Shown here: positions 39,724 through 49,570 of the stretch, piece by piece | How positions within the stretch are numbered: position 1 is the stretch's first letter | Layout of the letters: each line of letters begins with the position of its first letter | NCBI RefSeq assembly: GCF_024400215.1 | Contig: NZ_CP053748.1 | Location: 806,001 to 870,000, forward strand | Source of the DNA: Massilia sp. erpn | GTDB lineage: Bacteria > Pseudomonadota > Gammaproteobacteria > Burkholderiales > Burkholderiaceae_D | Reading direction: 5' to 3' | DNA length: 64,000 nucleotides | Notes under the pieces: generated by a model | Told to the model about the DNA's origin: nothing | The model's input: the letters and a program-made list of their open reading frames with translations, nothing else | Databases searched by the model: none | Translations under genes and position numbers: made by a program

Positions 39724-40740
39724 TTAAGCGGCCAGCATTTCTTCGGCGAGGCGGTATTGTAACCGCTCGCCATACTTCCATTGGGATTCAAAGAACTGAT
39801 CGACGGCACGCAGCTGCTCCGTTGTCGATTCCAGCTTGTTCATTGCCTGACGGAAATCCTCACCGCCGGCCAGGTCGCGCACATACCAGCCGATATGCTT
39901 GCGCGCCGTGCGCACGCCGAGGAAGTCGCCGTAGAAGGCGTAATGCGCCTGCAAATGCTCGCTCATCAAGTGGCGCACCTCGGCCACCAGCGGCGGCGGC
40001 AGATGCGTGCCGGTGGCCAGGAAATGCGCGATCTCGCGGAAGATCCAGGGCCGGCCCTGGGCTGCGCGGCCCACCATCACGGCATCGGCGCCGGTCTTAT
40101 CCAGCACATAGCGGGCTTTTTCCGGCGTCGTGATGTCGCCATTGGCCACCACCGGAATCTTCACCGCCGCTTTGACGGCGGCGATGGTCTCGTACTCGGC
40201 GTCGCCCGTGTAGCCGTCGGCGCGCGTGCGGCCGTGCAGGGTCAGCATCTGGATGCCGGCTTGCTCGGCGATGCGGGCGATGTTCAGGGCATTCTTGTTT
40301 TCCCGGTTCCAGCCGGTGCGGAATTTCAGGGTGACGGGCACGTCGACCGCGCCCACCACGGCGTGCAGGATGCGCTCGACCAGGTCTTCGTGCTGCAACA
40401 GGGCCGAACCGCACCAGTTATTGCACACCTTTTTCACCGGGCAGCCCATATTGATGTCGATGATCTGGGCGCCGCGGTCGACATTGAATTTGGCGCAATC
40501 GGCCAGGTCTTGCGGGTCGGCGCCGGCGATCTGCACCGCCTTCGGTTCCATCTCCCCGGCGTGGTCGGTGCGGCGCGCACTCTTTTCGCTGGCCCACAGG
40601 CGCGGATTCGAGGCCGCCATCTCGGAGACCGCATAGCCCGCGCCCAGCTCCTTGCACAATTGGCGGAAGGGACGGTCCGTGACGCCCGCCATGGGGGCGA
40701 CAAAGACGTTGTTGCGCAGCTGATGGGGTCCGATTTGCAC
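39724..40740 (-). CDS. dusB: tRNA-dihydrouridine synthase B
   Basis: FMN enzyme reducing uridine to dihydrouridine in tRNA. Motifs: VAPMAGVTDRPFR, the catalytic Cys in GCPVKKVCNNW, TLHGRTR, VVANGDI and VMVGRAAQGRPW. The start is uncertain. No ATG is suitable, and GTG at 40740 (VQIGPHQLRNN) fits the E. coli N-terminus MRIGQYQLRN, giving 338 residues. GTG at 40749 and TTG at 40797 remain possible. No good ribosome site is seen for any. Upstream of fis. Confidence 0.93.
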   Translation of the reverse strand: MQIGPHQLRNNVFVAPMAGVTDRPFRQLCKELGAGYAVSEMAASNPRLWASEKSARRTDHAGEMEPKAVQIAGADPQDLADCAKFNVDRGAQIIDINMGCPVKKVCNNWCGSALLQHEDLVERILHAVVGAVDVPVTLKFRTGWNRENKNALNIARIAEQAGIQMLTLHGRTRADGYTGDAEYETIAAVKAAVKIPVVANGDITTPEKARYVLDKTGADAVMVGRAAQGRPWIFREIAHFLATGTHLPPPLVAEVRHLMSEHLQAHYAFYGDFLGVRTARKHIGWYVRDLAGGEDFRQAMNKLESTTEQLRAVDQFFESQWKYGERLQYRLAEEMLAA

Positions 40741-40888
40741 TTGATTCACAGAAAGATAGATTGGGAAACCGAGTATTTTACCCGATCCCCTGCTCAATTT
40801 ATAAGCACTATTTTGTATGAAAACGGCAAGTGTGCAGCTTAGGCGTTATGACACAACATTTTCTTGTGGAAATAATAAGCACGTACGT

Positions 40889-41533
40889 TCAAATTACATC
40901 GTCGAGCGCCAGCGCGGCCAAGTGGCGGGTGTCGCCCCACTGCGCCAGGCGCAGCTGGCCGCCGTCCCAGACAAAGCGGTTCACGCTGGCATTCTTGATC
41001 TGGAAATCGCGCGGCCGGTCCAGCGCCATGCCGGTGGCGGCGCGGTAAGCGCACTCCAGCACGCCGCCATGGGCCACCACGGCGATGCGCTGGCCCGGAT
41101 AGCGCGCCGCCCAGTGGGCGATGGCGGCCGTGCTGCGCGCATAAAACTGGCGGAAGCTCTCGGCCAGGCGGTCGCCGGCCGGCATGCAGGCATCCACCTC
41201 GCGCGCCTGCCAGGCGGCGAAATCGGCCGGATACGCCGCTTCGATCTCGGTATACAACATGCCCTCGAAAGCGCCATAGCCGCGCTCGCGCAGGGCCGGG
41301 TCGGCGTGCACCGGCAAGTGGTGGTTGGCGGCCACCGCCTCGGCCGTCTGCAGCGCGCGCTGCAGATCGCTGGCGACGATGGCGGCCAGCGGCTCGCCGG
41401 CCAGGGCTTGCGCCAGCGCGCCGGCCTGGCGCAGGCCGGCCTCGTTGAGGGCGATATCGATATGGCCTTGCAGGCGGCGCACGGCGTTCCACGCCGTCTC
41501 GCCATGGCGGATCAACAGAATTTCAGTAGACAT
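40889..41533 (-). CDS. histidine phosphatase superfamily protein (GpmB-like)
   Basis: 214 residues with the phospho-His motif LIRHGETAWN and the second catalytic His in VVAHGGVL. Members include phosphoglycerate-mutase-like phosphatases and cobalamin phosphatases. The substrate cannot be assigned from sequence. Its ATG overlaps the stop of the upstream gene (TAATG), so it belongs to the tyrS-dtd-ybhB operon. Confidence 0.9.
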   Translation of the reverse strand: MSTEILLIRHGETAWNAVRRLQGHIDIALNEAGLRQAGALAQALAGEPLAAIVASDLQRALQTAEAVAANHHLPVHADPALRERGYGAFEGMLYTEIEAAYPADFAAWQAREVDACMPAGDRLAESFRQFYARSTAAIAHWAARYPGQRIAVVAHGGVLECAYRAATGMALDRPRDFQIKNASVNRFVWDGGQLRLAQWGDTRHLAALALDDVI

Positions 41534-42174
41534 TATTTTTTGGCCAAGGCCGAATACAGGGTGTAAGTGCCGATCAGCTGGGCTTCATCGAGGATGTGGC
41601 CGTGCATGGCGCGCAGCGCGTCGGGGCCGGCAAAGCGTCCTTCCAGCTCCAGGCGCGGAATATCCAGCGCGTACAGGCGGAAAACATAATGGTGCACGCG
41701 CATATCGTTCCACGGCGGACAAGGGCCGTCATACCCATAATAGTCGCCCACCATCGCGGCGTCGCCGGCGAACCAGGCGGTGTAGTCGTTCAAGCCCTGG
41801 CGCCACGGGTGGCCGCCGTCGGCGATGGCCGGGCCGGGCTTGCCCTGCGCCGTCACGCCGCGGGAAAACTGGCCCGCGGCCAGCGCCGTCACGCCGGGCG
41901 GGATATCGATCAGGGTCCAGTGGAAAAAGTCGCCGCGCGGCACTTCCACCGGCAGCACCACATCGTCGCGGTTGACGTCGCTGCCATCCTGGGGTGCGTC
42001 GCCGTCGATGCAGAACAGGGCCAGCGAAGCGGTGCCGGGCGGCACCTCGTCCCAGGCCAGGTGCGGGCTCAGATTGGCCGACAGGCGCGCATGCTGCGCC
42101 GGGTCCACTACGGCAAAGGCAAACTCGCCGGGAATGGGATCGCCATCCTTGAACGATTCGCTCCAGAGTTTCAT
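41533..42174 (-). CDS. YbhB/YbcL family (Raf kinase inhibitor-like / PEBP) protein
   Basis: 213 residues with phosphatidylethanolamine-binding-fold features: SPHLAWDEVPPGTASLALFCIDGDAP, PRGDFFHWTLIDIPPG, YDGPCPPWNDMRVHHYVFRLYALD. The bacterial family is cytoplasmic and has no established substrate. It lies 12 bases after dtd and overlaps the phosphatase gene by one base. Confidence 0.92.
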   Translation of the reverse strand: MKLWSESFKDGDPIPGEFAFAVVDPAQHARLSANLSPHLAWDEVPPGTASLALFCIDGDAPQDGSDVNRDDVVLPVEVPRGDFFHWTLIDIPPGVTALAAGQFSRGVTAQGKPGPAIADGGHPWRQGLNDYTAWFAGDAAMVGDYYGYDGPCPPWNDMRVHHYVFRLYALDIPRLELEGRFAGPDALRAMHGHILDEAQLIGTYTLYSALAKK

Positions 42175-42186
42175 GACGCCCTCCCT

Positions 42187-42633
42187 TTATTTAGCACTGG
42201 TTTGCAGCCAGAACGTGACCGGGCCGTCATTGGTCAGCGACACCTGCATATCGGCGCCGAACTGCCCCGTCTCCACAATAGGATGCTTTGCGCGCGCCTG
42301 GCGCACGAAATGCTCGAACAGGCGGCGCCCGTCTTCCGGCGCGGCGGCCGGGGTGAAGGAGGGCCGCGTGCCGGACTTGGTGTCGGCCGCCAGCGTGAAC
42401 TGCGGCACCAGCAGCAGGCCGCCGCCGGTGTCCGTCACGCTGCGGTTCATCTTGCCCGCCTCGTCGGCGAAGACGCGGTAGCCCAGCAGCTTGTTCAGCA
42501 GGGCGTCCGCTTCCTTCTCCGTGTCGCCGCGCTCGGCGCACACCAGCACCATCAGGCCGGCGTCGATGGCGCCGATCACGGCGCCATCGACCACCACCTT
42601 GGCCTGGGTCACTCGCTGCAGCAGGGCGATCAT
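42187..42633 (-). CDS. dtd: D-aminoacyl-tRNA deacylase
   Basis: Hydrolyses D-amino acids and glycine mischarged on tRNAs. 148 residues. It starts [17 protein letters not shown] and has the active-site motif [13 protein letters not shown] and the C-terminal [10 protein letters not shown] (NxGPVT). The ATG overlaps the tyrS stop (ATGA). The pairing with tyrS is sensible because D-Tyr-tRNA is a Dtd substrate. Confidence 0.97.
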   Translation of the reverse strand: MIALLQRVTQAKVVVDGAVIGAIDAGLMVLVCAERGDTEKEADALLNKLLGYRVFADEAGKMNRSVTDTGGGLLLVPQFTLAADTKSGTRPSFTPAAAPEDGRRLFEHFVRQARAKHPIVETGQFGADMQVSLTNDGPVTFWLQTSAK

Positions 42634-43886
42634 GCCGTCAGGGTCACGCGCGCGAACTTGCGCTTGCCCACCTGCAGCACGAAGGTGCCGGCGTCGACTT
42701 TCAAGCCCTTGTCGCTGACCACGGTGCTGTCGATGCGCACGCCGCCCTGCTCGATCATGCGCATGGCTTCCGAGGTCGAGGCGCACAGATTGGCTTGTTT
42801 CAGCAGCTGGGCCAGGCCGGCCGGGGCGCCGCTCAGGCTCACTTCCGGCACGTCGTCCGGGATGCCGCCTTTGGAACGGTTGACGAAGTCGGCCAGCGCA
42901 TCCTCGGCCGCCTGCTGCGAGTGGAAGCGCGCCACGATTTCCTGGGCGATCGCCACCTTGGCGTCGCGCGGGTTCTTGCCGCCTTCGACTTCGGCTTTCA
43001 GGGCCGCGATGTCGGCGATCGAGCGCCAGGACAGCAGCTCATAGTAACGCCACATCATCACGTCGGAAATGCTCATCACCTTGGCGAACATGGTGTTGGC
43101 CGGCTCCGTGATGCCGATGTAATTGTTCTTGGACTTGGACATCTTTTCCACGCCGTCCAAGCCTTCCAGCAGGGGCATGGTCAGGATGCACTGCGGCTCC
43201 TGGCCCCAGTCCTTCTGCAGCTCGCGGCCCACCAGCAGATTGAATTTCTGGTCGGTGCCGCCCAGCTCCAGGTCGGACTTCAGGGCCACCGAGTCGTAAC
43301 CCTGCATCAGCGGGTAGAGGAACTCGTGGACCGAGATCGGGGTCCCATTCTTGAAGCGCTTGCTGAAATCGTCGCGCTCCATCATGCGCGCCACAGTGTA
43401 GCGGGAGGCGAGCTGGATCATGCCGCGCGCGCCCAGCGGATCGCACCACTCGGAGTTGTAGCGGATTTCCGTTTTCGTCGGGTCGAGCACCAGCGAGGCC
43501 TGCTTGAAATAGGTCTGGGCGTTGAGTTCGATCTGTTCGCGCGTCAGCGGCGGGCGCGTGACGTTGCGGCCCGAAGGGTCGCCGATCATCGAGGTGAAGT
43601 CGCCGATCAGAAAGATCACCTGGTGGCCCAGGTTTTGCAGCTGGCGCATCTTGTTGAGCACCACGGTGTGGCCCAGGTGCAAGTCCGGCGCGGTCGGGTC
43701 CAGGCCCAGCTTGATGCGCAGCGGGACGCCGCTTTGCTCGGAACGCGCCAGCTTTTGCGCGAATTCGCTTTCGATCAGCAGCTCGTCGACACCGCGCTTG
43801 GCGATCGCCAGCGCTTCCTGCACACGCTCGCTCAGGGGCAGTTGGGGGGCGCTCGCCTTGGCGGTCGCGGAGGAGGTTATATCCAT
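42630..43886 (-). CDS. tyrS: tyrosyl-tRNA synthetase (TyrZ-type)
   Basis: 418 residues, class I synthetase. HIGH-type motif in [13 protein letters not shown] and KMSKS-type motif KMSKSKNN; the latter spelling is typical of the shorter TyrZ branch. A C-terminal S4-like RNA-binding domain ([18 protein letters not shown]) is present. The start is near GGAGG at the head of the operon. Divergent from the M23 peptidase. Confidence 0.97.
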   Translation of the reverse strand: MDITSSATAKASAPQLPLSERVQEALAIAKRGVDELLIESEFAQKLARSEQSGVPLRIKLGLDPTAPDLHLGHTVVLNKMRQLQNLGHQVIFLIGDFTSMIGDPSGRNVTRPPLTREQIELNAQTYFKQASLVLDPTKTEIRYNSEWCDPLGARGMIQLASRYTVARMMERDDFSKRFKNGTPISVHEFLYPLMQGYDSVALKSDLELGGTDQKFNLLVGRELQKDWGQEPQCILTMPLLEGLDGVEKMSKSKNNYIGITEPANTMFAKVMSISDVMMWRYYELLSWRSIADIAALKAEVEGGKNPRDAKVAIAQEIVARFHSQQAAEDALADFVNRSKGGIPDDVPEVSLSGAPAGLAQLLKQANLCASTSEAMRMIEQGGVRIDSTVVSDKGLKVDAGTFVLQVGKRKFARVTLTA

Positions 43887-43910
43887 ATTTCGCTAAATTC
43901 TCTCAAATTG

Positions 43911-43938
43911 TTGGCACGGCTCAGGACTTTGTTATAAT
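43911..43938 (+). promoter_or_regulatory. sigma70-type promoter for the M23 peptidase gene
   Basis: TTGGCA at 43911-43916, 16-base spacer, TATAAT at 43933-43938. The message would have a leader of about 97 bases before the ATG at 44043. Confidence 0.7.
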
Positions 43939-44042
43939 GCCCGATCCCATCAATATTGCCCGATGAAAACGAGACAAATCAATAAGTTAGAACAAAAGAG
44001 CAAGAATCCATAAAGTTCAAGCGGCAAATTTTAACTGATTGC

Positions 44043-45428
44043 ATGAACCCTATAAACAAGTTCACAAGCTCCGGCTTGTTCAATCTGCTAGGCTCGACGC
44101 GCAAGGCGCGTATCGTCAGCGCTTCCGCCCTGTTTCTGGCGGTGTGCGCTTTCGGTGCGGCCGGCGTGGCTCCGCTCGCCCCCGACGCGTCCGACCTGCC
44201 AGTAAAATCCATCGCCCAGGACCTCCAGCTCCCCAACCTCAGCACCCAGATCGCTGCGCTGGAACAGCAGCAGCCGAATCAGCAGTACGTCCACGAAGAG
44301 AAAATCCGCGCCGGCGACACCCTCGCCACCTTGCTGCGCCGCCTTGGCGTCGAAGACAGCGCGGCGGAAAACTTTATCAAGAAGGACAAGGTTGCCCGTG
44401 GCGTCATGCAGCTGAAAACCGGCAAGCGCGTGCAAGCGCAGACCGACGAGGAAGGCAATCTGCTGTGGCTGCGCGCCACCGTGGTCGACGGCAAGGATGT
44501 CCCGGTCAAGAATCTCTCCATCGTACGCAAGGGCGACAGCTTCACGGCCGAGGAAGTGGCGGCCAAGCTCGAACGCCGCGTCGAGATGCATGCGCGCGAA
44601 ATCACCTCCACCCTGTTCGCCGCCACCGACTCCAGCGCCGACGGCAGCAAGCTGCCCGACTCCGTGGTGCAGCAGATCGTGGAGATGTTCTCCACCAGCA
44701 TCGACTTCCGCTCCGACCTGAAACGCGGCGACCGCTTCAACGTGGTCTACGAAACGTTCTGGCAGGATGGCGAATTCGTGCGCGCCGGCCGCATCCTGGC
44801 CGGCGAATTCACCAACCGCGGCGTGACCTACCAATCGGTCTGGTTCGAAGACCCGGCCAGCAAGCAGGGCGGCGGTTACTACAGCTTCGACGGCAAGGCC
44901 TTGAAAAAAGCCTTTCTCAAGTCGCCGCTGGAATTCTCGCGCATTTCGTCGGGCTTCTCGATGCGCGTGCACCCGCTGTCGGGCAACTGGAAACAGCACA
45001 AGGGCATCGACTTTGCCGCCGCGCAAGGCACGCCGATCCGCGCCTCCGGTGATGGCGTGATCGACTTCCAGGGCGTGCAGGGCGGCTACGGCAATCTGGT
45101 GGTGGTCAAGCACTGGAGCAATTACAGCACCGCCTACGCCCACATGAGCCGCTTCTCGAGCAATCTGCGCAAGGGCAGCAAGGTCAGCCAGGGCGATGTG
45201 ATCGGCTATGTCGGTTCCACCGGCTGGTCCACCGGCGCCCACCTGCACTATGAGTTCCGCGTCGGCGGCCAGGCCCAGGATCCGACCAAGCTGAATATCA
45301 CGGCCCAGGCGCCGCTGACGACGGCCGAGCTGGCGCGCTTCCGCACCGTGTCCTCCGACATGATGCACCGCTTCGCCCTGCTGCGCCCGAACGGCGGCGG
45401 CAGCACCAGCAGGATGGCCGCCAAATAA
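44043..45428 (+). CDS. M23 family peptidoglycan endopeptidase (MepM-like)
   Basis: 461 residues. N-terminal membrane anchor (VSASALFLAVCAFGAAGVAPLA), LysM/OapA-like region (EKIRAGDTLATLLRRLGV), helical middle and a C-terminal LytM domain. Zinc ligands are in HKGIDFAAAQGTPI (HxxxD) and GAHLHYEFRVGG (HxH). It probably cleaves peptidoglycan cross-links during growth. A good promoter lies upstream but the ribosome site is weak. A terminator follows the stop. Confidence 0.93.
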   Translation: MNPINKFTSSGLFNLLGSTRKARIVSASALFLAVCAFGAAGVAPLAPDASDLPVKSIAQDLQLPNLSTQIAALEQQQPNQQYVHEEKIRAGDTLATLLRRLGVEDSAAENFIKKDKVARGVMQLKTGKRVQAQTDEEGNLLWLRATVVDGKDVPVKNLSIVRKGDSFTAEEVAAKLERRVEMHAREITSTLFAATDSSADGSKLPDSVVQQIVEMFSTSIDFRSDLKRGDRFNVVYETFWQDGEFVRAGRILAGEFTNRGVTYQSVWFEDPASKQGGGYYSFDGKALKKAFLKSPLEFSRISSGFSMRVHPLSGNWKQHKGIDFAAAQGTPIRASGDGVIDFQGVQGGYGNLVVVKHWSNYSTAYAHMSRFSSNLRKGSKVSQGDVIGYVGSTGWSTGAHLHYEFRVGGQAQDPTKLNITAQAPLTTAELARFRTVSSDMMHRFALLRPNGGGSTSRMAAK

Positions 45429-45446
45429 GGCTGGCCCATCCCTCCG

Positions 45447-45476
45447 AACGGCGCCCTTCGCGGCGCCGTTTTCTTT
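45447..45476 (+). terminator. intrinsic terminator after the M23 gene
   Basis: AACGGCGCC, loop, GGCGCCGTT then TTCTTT; nine pairs, 18 bases after the stop. Confidence 0.85.
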
Positions 45477-45554
45477 GGCCCTCCGCTCTGCGTTTGCAGC
45501 CGCGCCCGGATCGGGCGACAATAGCCGGCACGACAATACTGCAAGAGAGCCAAG

Positions 45555-46652
45555 ATGAGCCTGTTTATCGGATTAATGTCGGGCACCAGCCTCGACGGTG
45601 TGGACGGCGTGCTGGTCGACTTCTGGGCCGGCGCCACGCGCACCATGGCCGCCGCCCACGTCCCCTTCGCCCCCGCCCTGCGCGCCGAACTGCTGGCCCT
45701 GCAGACGCCCGGCGCCAATGAAATCGAACGCGAAGCGCTGGCCGCCAACCAGCTCGCCATCCACTACGCCGATTGCGTCACCCGCCTGCTCGGCGTGGCC
45801 GACATCAAGGCGGCCGATGTGCGCGCCGTCGGCGCCCATGGCCAGACCATCCGCCACCGGCCCGAACTGGGCTATACGCGCCAGAGCAACAACCCGGCCC
45901 TGTTGGCCGAGCTGTGCGGCATCGACGTCATCGCCGACTTCCGCAGCCGCGACGTGGCCGCCGGCGGCCAGGGCGCGCCGCTGGTGCCGGCCTTCCACCA
46001 CAGCGTCTTCGGCGCTCCCGGCAAGACCCGCGTCGTCGCCAATATCGGCGGCATCGCCAACATCTCCGTGCTGCACGGCGACGGCCGCGTCAGCGGCTTC
46101 GACACCGGTCCCGGCAACGTCCTGATGGATGGCTGGATCCAGCGCCACCAGGGCCAACCCTACGACGCCAACGGCGCCTGGGCCGCCGCCGGCCAGGAAG
46201 TGCCCGGCCTGCTCGCGCGCCTGCTGAGCGAACCGTATCTCGCCCTGCCCGCCCCCAAGAGCACCGGCCGCGACCTGTTCCACCTGGCCTGGCTCGACGC
46301 CCACCTGGCCGCCTTCCCCGATGCCGCCCCGCAGGATGTGATGCACACCCTGACCCGCTACACGGCCCTCACGCTGGCCGACGCCATCCAGCACGCCGCC
46401 CCGGCCGCCGACGCCGTCTACGTCTGCGGTGGCGGCGCCCACAACGCCCAGCTCCAGCAAATGCTGCAAAGCACCCTCGGCGCCAGCACCGTACTCGCCA
46501 CCACCGACGCCCTCGACATCCCGCCGCAGCACGTCGAAGCGCTCGCCTTCGCCTGGCTCGCCTGGCGCTGCCAGGACCGCCAGCCCGGCAACCTGCCCGC
46601 CGTCACCGGCGCCGCCGGCGAGCGCATCCTTGGCGCCCTCTACCCCCGCTAA
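45555..46652 (+). CDS. anmK: anhydro-N-acetylmuramic acid kinase
   Basis: Phosphorylates and opens 1,6-anhydroMurNAc in peptidoglycan recycling. 365 residues with the family start [24 protein letters not shown]-binding-fold motifs ([32 protein letters not shown]) and CGGGAHN near the C-terminus. It sits next to a peptidoglycan endopeptidase gene, which fits a cell-wall turnover theme. Confidence 0.97.
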   Translation: MSLFIGLMSGTSLDGVDGVLVDFWAGATRTMAAAHVPFAPALRAELLALQTPGANEIEREALAANQLAIHYADCVTRLLGVADIKAADVRAVGAHGQTIRHRPELGYTRQSNNPALLAELCGIDVIADFRSRDVAAGGQGAPLVPAFHHSVFGAPGKTRVVANIGGIANISVLHGDGRVSGFDTGPGNVLMDGWIQRHQGQPYDANGAWAAAGQEVPGLLARLLSEPYLALPAPKSTGRDLFHLAWLDAHLAAFPDAAPQDVMHTLTRYTALTLADAIQHAAPAADAVYVCGGGAHNAQLQQMLQSTLGASTVLATTDALDIPPQHVEALAFAWLAWRCQDRQPGNLPAVTGAAGERILGALYPR

Positions 46653-46653
46653 G

Positions 46654-46728
46654 CTTTGATCCAGATCAACCAATGTCCCACCCTGGTGCCTGACACCGCG
46701 GTAGGACATTTACTGATCTAGATCAAAG
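46654..46728. repeat. REP-like element, imperfect copy
   Basis: Outer arms CTTTGATCCAGATCA (46654-46668) and TGATCTAGATCAAAG (46714-46728) are inverted with one mismatch. Between them is a degenerate palindrome beginning TGTCCCACCCTGGTGCC and ending GGTAGGACA. It is adjacent to a perfect copy and related to the palindrome at 28.03 kb. Confidence 0.65.
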
Positions 46729-46767
46729 AATGTCCGACCCTGGTGCCTGACACCAGGGTCGGACATT
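46729..46767. repeat. REP-like palindrome, perfect copy
   Basis: 17-bp perfect arms AATGTCCGACCCTGGTG and CACCAGGGTCGGACATT around CCTGA. It lies between the convergent genes anmK and erpA and could end transcription of either, though no T-run follows. Confidence 0.8.
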
Positions 46768-46786
46768 GCTTGATGTTGGTCAAAAG

Positions 46787-46821
46787 AAAACGGCGGAGAG
46801 CTTGCGCTGTCCGCCGTTTTT
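46787..46821. terminator. bidirectional terminator between anmK and erpA
   Basis: AAAACGGCGGA and TCCGCCGTTTT with a 12-base loop. T-rich on both outgoing sides. Confidence 0.85.
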
Positions 46822-46836
46822 GCAGGGCTGGCCGTC

Positions 46837-47199
46837 TTAGACGGAGAACGAGGAGCCGCAGCCGCAGGTCGAGCTGGCGCCGGGATTCTTGATGACGAAC
46901 TGGGCGCCTTCGAGGTCATCCTTGTAGTCGATCTCGGCGCCGACCAGGTATTGGTAGCTCATCGAGTCGATCAGCAATTGCACGCCGTTCTTGACCATCG
47001 TCGTGTCGTCTTCATTGACGATCTCGTCAAAGGTGAAGCCGTACTGGAAGCCGGAACAGCCGCCCCCTTGCACGAATACGCGCAGTTTCAAGTCCGGATT
47101 GCCTTCTTCTTCGATCAGCTGCGCCACTTTTTCGGCGGCGGCGTCGGTGAAGATGATGGGCGACGGGATGACGTCTTGGGCTTCGGCTACTGCACTCAT
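46837..47199 (-). CDS. erpA: iron-sulfur cluster insertion protein ErpA
   Basis: A-type carrier, 120 residues. Conserved cluster cysteines are in [11 protein letters not shown] and the C-terminal [11 protein letters not shown]. It delivers clusters to enzymes such as IspG/IspH. AGGAG is eight bases before the ATG and TATAAT lies at 47228-47233. Confidence 0.96.
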   Translation of the reverse strand: MSAVAEAQDVIPSPIIFTDAAAEKVAQLIEEEGNPDLKLRVFVQGGGCSGFQYGFTFDEIVNEDDTTMVKNGVQLLIDSMSYQYLVGAEIDYKDDLEGAQFVIKNPGASSTCGCGSSFSV

Positions 47200-47227
47200 G
47201 GGTTACTCCTACAAAAATCGTTAGCCA

Positions 47228-47233
47228 ATTATA
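47228..47233 (-). promoter_or_regulatory. -10 element TATAAT of erpA
   Basis: Perfect TATAAT 28 bases before the erpA ATG on the minus strand. No clear -35. Confidence 0.5.
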
Positions 47234-47312
47234 GTCTGTTGCGGCCCGGCCTGCTGCGCCGGACCGCATTTCCGCAACTTCCCTCAAGAATCTGCGGCCT
47301 CCAAGCCTCACT

Positions 47313-48344
47313 TCAAGGCATCAGGGCAATCGTCTGCAAGCCCAGACCTTCTTCCAGGCCGAACATCAGGTTCATGCACTGCACGGCCTGGCCCGACGCG
47401 CCCTTCACCAGATTGTCCTGAACAACCAAGATGATCACGGTATCACCGTGGCGGTGCAGCGCCAGGCGCAGCACATTGGCGCCGCGCGTGCTGCGCGTTT
47501 CCGGGTGCGCGCCAAACGGCAGCACGTCGACAAACGGTTGCTCGCGGTAAGCGTCTTCGAACAGTTGCTGCAATTCTTCATTGCTGACCTCGCGCGTCAG
47601 GCGCGCGTACAGGGTCGAGTGCATGCCGCGGATCATCGGCACCAGATGGGGCGTGAAGATCAGGCCGACCTGCTGCTCGGTGTAGCGCTGCAGCTGGGCC
47701 GCCGTTTCCGGCGTGTGGCGGTGGCCGCCCACGCCATAGGCCTTGAAGTTGTCGGACGATTCCGAGAACAGGATGCCGATCTCGGCCTTGCGGCCGGCGC
47801 CCGAGACGCCCGATTTGCAGTCGGCGATCAGGTGGCTGGCATCGATCCAGCCGGCTTTCAGCAGGGGCACGAAGCCCAGCTGCATGGTGGTCGGGTAGCA
47901 GCCGGGATTGGCGATCAGCTGGGCGGCGGCGATGTCGTCGCGGTTCAGCTCAGGCAGGCCATAAACAGCCTGCTCCAGCAGCGCGGGCGCCGTGTGCTCG
48001 ATCTTGTAGGTGCTTTCGAACACGGCGCGGTCCTTGATGCGGAAATCGGCCGCCAGGTCGATCACCTTGACGCCGGCCGCCAGCAGGGCCGGCGCCTGGG
48101 CCATGGCCACGCCGTGCGGGGTGGCGAAGAACACCACGTCGCACTGGCTCAGGTCGGCCTTGTCCGGCGCCGAGAACGCCAGGTTGACGCGGCCGCGCAG
48201 GGAGGGATACAGATCGGCCACCGGCAAGCCGTCTTCCTTGCGCGAAGTGATCGCGGTCAGTTCGACTTCGGGGTGGAGGGCCAACAATCGCAGCAGTTCC
48301 ACTCCGGTGTAACCGGTGCCGCCGACGATGCCAACTTTGATCAT
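47313..48344 (-). CDS. argC: N-acetyl-gamma-glutamyl-phosphate reductase
   Basis: NADPH-dependent arginine biosynthesis enzyme, 343 residues. Rossmann motif [18 protein letters not shown], catalytic Cys in [10 protein letters not shown], and the His-containing segment GGHRHTPE. The start at 48344 follows AAGGA. It lies between erpA and the ribosomal operon rather than with other arg genes. Confidence 0.97.
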   Translation of the reverse strand: MIKVGIVGGTGYTGVELLRLLALHPEVELTAITSRKEDGLPVADLYPSLRGRVNLAFSAPDKADLSQCDVVFFATPHGVAMAQAPALLAAGVKVIDLAADFRIKDRAVFESTYKIEHTAPALLEQAVYGLPELNRDDIAAAQLIANPGCYPTTMQLGFVPLLKAGWIDASHLIADCKSGVSGAGRKAEIGILFSESSDNFKAYGVGGHRHTPETAAQLQRYTEQQVGLIFTPHLVPMIRGMHSTLYARLTREVSNEELQQLFEDAYREQPFVDVLPFGAHPETRSTRGANVLRLALHRHGDTVIILVVQDNLVKGASGQAVQCMNLMFGLEEGLGLQTIALMP

Positions 48345-48422
48345 GTTCTGTCCTTGCATAGTAAAAAGGGAGGGAAGTGCGATTGTATCAGGCCGGGCCA
48401 GGAGCCGTTTACCTTAGCCCAA

Positions 48423-48458
48423 AAGCAAAAAAGCCGCAGGCAGAGCCAGCGGCTTTTC
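48423..48458 (-). terminator. intrinsic terminator of the rplM-rpsI operon
   Basis: Minus strand AAAAGCCGC, 11-base loop, GCGGCTTTTTT; 40 bases after the rpsI stop. Confidence 0.88.
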
Positions 48459-48497
48459 GGGCAGCGCCCGGCGCAAGCCGGACGCGGCAGAAGCAAA

Positions 48498-48890
48498 TTA
48501 ACGCTTCGAGAATTGTTTTGCGCGACGTGCTTTGCGCAGACCAACTTTTTTACGTTCGACTTCACGCGCATCGCGGGTGACGAAGCCGGCGCGGGCCAGA
48601 TCGCCCTTCAGGCCTGCATCGTAGTCGATCAGGGCGCGGGTGATGCCGTGGCGCACAGCACCTGCCTGGCCGGACTCGCCGCCGCCGTGCACGTTGACTT
48701 TGATGTCGAAACGCTCAACGTTGCCGGTCAGTTCCAGCGGCTGACGGATCACCATCAGGCCGGTTTCACGGGAGAAGTATTCCGCGGCTGGCTTGCCGTT
48801 CACGATGATCTGGCCGGTGCCGACCTTGATGAACACGCGAGCCACTGCACTCTTGCGACGGCCGGTGCCGTAGTTGTAGTTACCGATCAT
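48498..48890 (-). CDS. rpsI: 30S ribosomal protein S9
   Basis: 130 residues, begins [19 protein letters not shown] and ends with the basic tail [16 protein letters not shown] that reaches the P-site tRNA. Nine bases after rplM. Confidence 0.98.
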   Translation of the reverse strand: MIGNYNYGTGRRKSAVARVFIKVGTGQIIVNGKPAAEYFSRETGLMVIRQPLELTGNVERFDIKVNVHGGGESGQAGAVRHGITRALIDYDAGLKGDLARAGFVTRDAREVERKKVGLRKARRAKQFSKR

Positions 48891-48899
48891 GTCAGTTCC

Positions 48900-49328
48900 T
48901 TAGAATTCGAGTGCTTTAGGTTGCTGGGCAGCGTGCGGGTGCGAACCTTCGGCGTACACTTTCAGCTTCTTGATCATTGCGTAGCCCAGTGGGCCTTTTG
49001 GCAGCATGCCTTTGACGGCTTTTTCCAGAGCACGGCCTGGGAAACGCTGTTGCATTTTCAGGAAGTTGGTCTCGTAGATGCCGCCTGGATAGCCCGAGTG
49101 ACGGTAGTAGGTCTTCTCGGTGGCTTTGGTGCCGGTCACGCGCAGTTTGCCTGCGTTCACGACAACGATGAAGTCGCCGGTGTCAACGTGAGGAGTAAAT
49201 TCTGGCTTATGTTTGCCGCGCAGTCGGCGTGCCACTTCGCTGGCAACACGTCCGAGGACTTTGTCCGTCGCGTCAATCACGAACCAGTCGCGCTGGACTT
49301 CATGGCCCTTAGCGGAAAAAGTTTTCAT
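48900..49328 (-). CDS. rplM: 50S ribosomal protein L13
   Basis: 142 residues beginning [20 protein letters not shown], with [22 protein letters not shown] and [19 protein letters not shown]. First gene of the L13-S9 operon. AGGAAGT precedes the ATG. The leader may hold autoregulatory structure, but none was resolved by eye. Confidence 0.98.
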   Translation of the reverse strand: MKTFSAKGHEVQRDWFVIDATDKVLGRVASEVARRLRGKHKPEFTPHVDTGDFIVVVNAGKLRVTGTKATEKTYYRHSGYPGGIYETNFLKMQQRFPGRALEKAVKGMLPKGPLGYAMIKKLKVYAEGSHPHAAQQPKALEF

Positions 49329-49570
49329 GTTTGACTTCCTAATTGAAGATTTGTATCACGCTCAAATGGTGGTTCCGCCCTCTGATGCAGCGGACGCAGC
49401 CTTCTTGTTTGCTTTTCCTGAGCGAACGGAAAGCCCACGATTCTAGCGGAAGTGGGCCTGCCCGGTCAAGCCCACGATGCGGATGCGACAGCGGCGCCGT
49501 CTGCTGTTGCCTTGGAGACATTGTCGGGCGTATATTGCTTCCACACTTGCTTAAAAGGAAAGGCGCTGCC

